64,000 nt of DNA from Sporomusa acidovorans (GTDB taxonomy: Bacteria; Bacillota; Negativicutes; Sporomusales; Sporomusaceae): positions 1-64,000 of the forward strand of contig NZ_FNAM01000020.1 of NCBI RefSeq assembly GCF_900101845.1, read 5' to 3'. The position numbers and the translations under genes were made by a program. The notes under the pieces were generated by a model. The model saw only the letters and a list, made by a program, of their open reading frames with translations. It made no database searches and was not told the DNA's origin. Positions 61,510 through 64,000 of this stretch are shown one piece after another. Within the stretch, counting starts at the first letter, position 1, and each line of letters opens with the position of its first letter.

Positions 61510-62802
61510 CTACTTTCTAAAGATAATCTGCCGGGCTTCGCCAATCAAATACAAGGAACCGGCCACACAAACAATACCATTAGGCCCGGCAAGTTCTTTG
61601 GCTCGATCAATGCCCTGCTCAATAGAAGCAGCCGCTTCCACATGTCGGGCCTCTATTTCCTGGGCAATTTCTTCCGGTGTAGCTGCCCGATAAGAAAGCG
61701 GCTGAACAGTTACCACCGTATCACTGGTGCGAATAAGCTCACGGATTATTCCGGAAACATCTTTATCCCGTAAAATTCCCAAAGCAAATGTTATTTGTTT
61801 TCCCGGAAATACCTGATCGAGATTTTGGCGTAAGACCCTGGCACCATCAGGATTATGGGCACCATCGATAATAATAACTGGCTCACCGGGCACGATTTCA
61901 AACCGTCCGGGCCACTTGACTGTACTAAGGGCGCTCTTGATTGTCTCCGGAATAACACGCTGATCATTGGTTGCCATTAACAGCGCCGTCGTAACAGCTA
62001 CCGCACTATTTTCCACTTGATGACAGCCAATAATATTCAGATCACTTTCCAGTTGACCCAAGCTGCCGGCGTTTATGGCGACTCGTTGTTTTCCGTCGGT
62101 CAAGCCTTTAAATTCACTAAAAAACTGTTCTTCTTTTACATAGACCGCAGCATGTTTCTCTTTGGCCGTCCGTTTGATAATAGCGAGTGCCTCGCCTCTT
62201 GCCGCCGTTACTACCGGCACACCCTCTTTAATAATGCCGGCTTTATGCCTGGCCACATCGGCAATCGTGGAGCCGCAGCGGTCCGTATGCTCAAGTGTGA
62301 CATTCGTTATTACGGATATTTCCGGAATAATAACATTGGTAGAATCTAAAAGTCCGCCTAAGCCAACTTCAATAACAGCATACTCTACGCCAACGGCAGC
62401 AAAGTAGTAGAAGGCAGCAGCAGTAAGCACCTCAAACTCTGTCGGTTGTTCAAAACCGTCTTTTAACATTTGCTCAACAAAATGACTTGTATAAGTAACT
62501 GCCTGCGCAAATTCTTCTTTGGTTATTTCTTGTCCATTGACTACCATACGTTCCGGATAGTCATGCAGATGCGGTGACGTATACATGCCATTTTTAATTC
62601 CGCTGGCAGATAAAATGGCAGACAGCATCGCGGTTGTAGATCCCTTGCCGTTCGTACCGGTAACATGCAGGGATTTGAAACGACGTTCCGGATGCTGCAT
62701 GAGCTCCAGCAACCGCTCAATGCGCGCCATTCCAAGGTTAATACCAAACTTACTTAGATTCTCAAGGTAGGCTAACGTTTGTTCATAATTCATCTGCTGC
62801 AC
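61510..62802 (-). CDS. folC: Bifunctional folylpolyglutamate/dihydrofolate synthase
   Basis: 430 residues, Mur-ligase-like: LHVTGTNGKGSTTAMLSAIL (P-loop), TSPHLHDYPERMVVNGQEIT, GLGGLLDSTNVI, IDGAHNPDGARVLRQNLDQV and FALGILRDKD. It glutamylates folates, and in many bacteria also forms dihydrofolate. The ATG at 62802 follows GGAGG. The upstream gap to valS contains a hairpin and repeat copy C. Confidence 0.95.
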   Translation of the reverse strand: MQQMNYEQTLAYLENLSKFGINLGMARIERLLELMQHPERRFKSLHVTGTNGKGSTTAMLSAILSASGIKNGMYTSPHLHDYPERMVVNGQEITKEEFAQAVTYTSHFVEQMLKDGFEQPTEFEVLTAAAFYYFAAVGVEYAVIEVGLGGLLDSTNVIIPEISVITNVTLEHTDRCGSTIADVARHKAGIIKEGVPVVTAARGEALAIIKRTAKEKHAAVYVKEEQFFSEFKGLTDGKQRVAINAGSLGQLESDLNIIGCHQVENSAVAVTTALLMATNDQRVIPETIKSALSTVKWPGRFEIVPGEPVIIIDGAHNPDGARVLRQNLDQVFPGKQITFALGILRDKDVSGIIRELIRTSDTVVTVQPLSYRAATPEEIAQEIEARHVEAAASIEQGIDRAKELAGPNGIVCVAGSLYLIGEARQIIFRK

Positions 62803-62817
62803 CTCCGCTTTTTCGCA

Positions 62818-62845
62818 TTATCAGCAAGGCTAACCTTGCTGATAA
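62818..62845. other. Perfect 12-bp hairpin in the valS-folC gap
   Basis: TTATCAGCAAGG (62818-62829) and CCTTGCTGATAA (62834-62845) with loop CTAA. It overlaps the right end of repeat copy C (CTGATAATAAG). There is no flanking U-run of note. Confidence 0.75.
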
Positions 62846-62912
62846 TAAGTAAGAACGACTAAAGCTTCTGCCGGCGTCCTGAAGGACTTGGCACAAGCCA
62901 AGTCTTTTCTTA
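62839..62912 (-). repeat. Dispersed intergenic repeat, copy C (reverse orientation)
   Basis: The reverse complement of 62839-62912 matches copy A (13124-13197) at 72 of 74 positions. The 63-bp core is 62850-62912. It lies between valS and folC, opposite in orientation to copies A and B, so its U-rich side faces against the local transcription. Confidence 0.88.
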
Positions 62913-62923
62913 ATACTGGATAT

Positions 62924-64000
62924 CTATAAATGAGCCAAATAGGCCAAGCGTTCTTTAATTGCTGCTTGCTTCTCCAAATATTCGGCTTGCTTGGTTTTTT
63001 CCTTCTCGATGACATCGGCAGGAGCCTTGGCGGTAAAGCCGGGATTATTAAGTTTGCCGCTGATCCGCGCTAACTCTTTGTCAAGACTGTTTAGCTCTTT
63101 GTTTAGACGAGCAGTCTCTTTTTCCACATCAATAAGACCTTTAAGCGGCAAATAAATTTCCACACCGCTCACTACGGCCGTCATAGCGTTCTCAGGAATA
63201 TCATCACGGCCGGTAAGAATAGTAATTGGCTCAGCAACAGCTAAGGTCTTAATATAAGCGGCATTGGCCTCTATTTGGTCTTTTAGCTCCCCTGACGCTA
63301 TTTTGAGAATAACTTGACTCTTCTTACCCGGATGCACATTGACTTCGGCTCGCATATTGCGAACAGATTTTATTGTCTCCATGATAACGTTCATGAGCTG
63401 TTCATCCTGATGGTTAGCCAGTTTTTCATCTTCTCGCGGCCAAGTGGCCGTCATAATGCTAATTCCCCTGTGAGGCAGGTTCTGCCAGATGGCTTCGGTG
63501 ATAAAAGGCATAAACGGATGCAATAGCTTTAAGGTGTTGCTCAGGACAAAACTTAACACATACTGAGCCACTTTGCGGCTGACCGCTTCGTCTTTATTAT
63601 AAAGGCGGCTTTTGGCCAATTCGATATACCAATCGCAAAACTCATCCCAGATAAATTCGTATATCAGGCGGGCGGCTTCCCCTAGTTCAAAGTGCTCCAG
63701 ATTGCGGGTTGCATCCAGGATGGTGGCATTATACCGGCTCAAAATCCAACGATCGGCAAGTGTGAACTGATTCGCATCAGGTTTGAAGTTCGAATCAAAC
63801 CCTTCCAGGTTCATCAGAACAAACCGGGATGCATTCCAGATTTTATTGGCAAAGTTCCGGCTTGACTCAACCCGTTCCCAATAAAAGCGCATATCATTAC
63901 CCGGGGTATTGCCGGTTATCAACATAAAACGCAACGTATCCGCGCCGTATTTGTCAATCACTTCCAGCGGATCAATGCCATTGCCGAGCGACTTGCTCAT
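62924..64000 (-). CDS. valS: Valyl-tRNA synthetase, C-terminal part (runs off window)
   Basis: 358 residues from inside the KMSKS loop (MSKSLGNGIDPLEV; its Lys is outside the window) to the stop. LRFMLITGNTPGNDMRFYWE follows, then the anticodon-binding region (about 60-200, RSRLYNKDEAVSRK and FMPFITEAIWQNL) and a C-terminal coiled coil (EKETARLNKELNSLDKELAR). The 5' end, including the Rossmann HIGH motif, lies outside to the right. Confidence 0.95.
   Translation of the reverse strand: MSKSLGNGIDPLEVIDKYGADTLRFMLITGNTPGNDMRFYWERVESSRNFANKIWNASRFVLMNLEGFDSNFKPDANQFTLADRWILSRYNATILDATRNLEHFELGEAARLIYEFIWDEFCDWYIELAKSRLYNKDEAVSRKVAQYVLSFVLSNTLKLLHPFMPFITEAIWQNLPHRGISIMTATWPREDEKLANHQDEQLMNVIMETIKSVRNMRAEVNVHPGKKSQVILKIASGELKDQIEANAAYIKTLAVAEPITILTGRDDIPENAMTAVVSGVEIYLPLKGLIDVEKETARLNKELNSLDKELARISGKLNNPGFTAKAPADVIEKEKTKQAEYLEKQAAIKERLAYLAHL

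Overview
The window reads as a chromosomal segment of an anaerobic, endospore-forming, diderm Firmicute, most likely a Negativicute of the Sporomusaceae type. Sporulation genes are present: a Spo0E-like phosphatase, a minimal Spo0B-like protein next to obg, and a SpoIVFA/SpoIVFB pair. They sit beside an O-antigen-ligase-like protein and a MinCDE system, a mix more typical of Negativicutes than of Bacilli or Clostridia. The metabolism points the same way, with a complete succinate-to-propionate module including Na+-pumping methylmalonyl-CoA decarboxylase, an Rnf complex and a bifurcating-type [FeFe] hydrogenase. The genus assignment is inference. Almost all genes lie on the minus strand.

Layout. 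0-4.3 kb: the cut-off start of an IS1634-like transposase, then plus-strand membrane proteins (VTT, CNNM/CorC, EamA), a Spo0E-like gene and two small unknown genes. 4.3-16 kb: a minus-strand housekeeping run of the kind seen around B. subtilis obg: rng, rplU-prp-rpmA, spo0B-like, obg, yhbY, proB, proA, nadD, an RRM protein, yqeK, an LCP protein, rsfS and cvfB. 15.8-31 kb: two radical-SAM-linked genes, spoIVFA/spoIVFB, rodA, minCDE, a plus-strand BASS-type transporter, mrdA-mreDCB-radC-maf, and small membrane genes. 31.5-37.1 kb: rnfCDGEAB preceded by a RseC-like gene. 37.4-50.3 kb: a membrane protein of unknown function, two tandem dicarboxylate-type permeases, methylmalonyl-CoA decarboxylase, epimerase, MeaB, split methylmalonyl-CoA mutase and a succinate CoA-transferase. 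50.6-59.9 kb: rex and a ten-gene hydrogenase operon. 60.2-64 kb: an O-antigen-ligase-like protein, folC and the 3' part of valS.

How it works together (inference from families): succinate is activated by CoA transfer, isomerised by the mutase, epimerised and decarboxylated to propionyl-CoA with Na+ export. Rnf couples ferredoxin/NAD+ electron transfer to ion transport, and HydABC exchanges electrons between NADH, ferredoxin and H2. Rex, the NADH/NAD+ sensor, is encoded next to hydABC, and Rex-like boxes lie at the rnf promoter and in front of the hydrogenase operon. The hydrogenase operon also carries a sensory-type [FeFe] hydrogenase, two HATPase proteins, two DRTGG proteins and a PHP protein, which look like a redox or H2 sensing module.

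The strongest unexplained signals are: a 63-74 bp dispersed intergenic repeat (three full copies, one stub) able to form two competing hairpins; a 44-bp near-perfect palindrome carrying a promoter on each strand; the sensory hydrogenase module with its 10+10 bp inverted repeat; and a methylmalonyl-CoA decarboxylase membrane-anchor subunit apparently split into two proteins with opposite charged tails. No rRNA, tRNA or CRISPR array was seen. The three gaps longer than 300 bases are described as separate entries.
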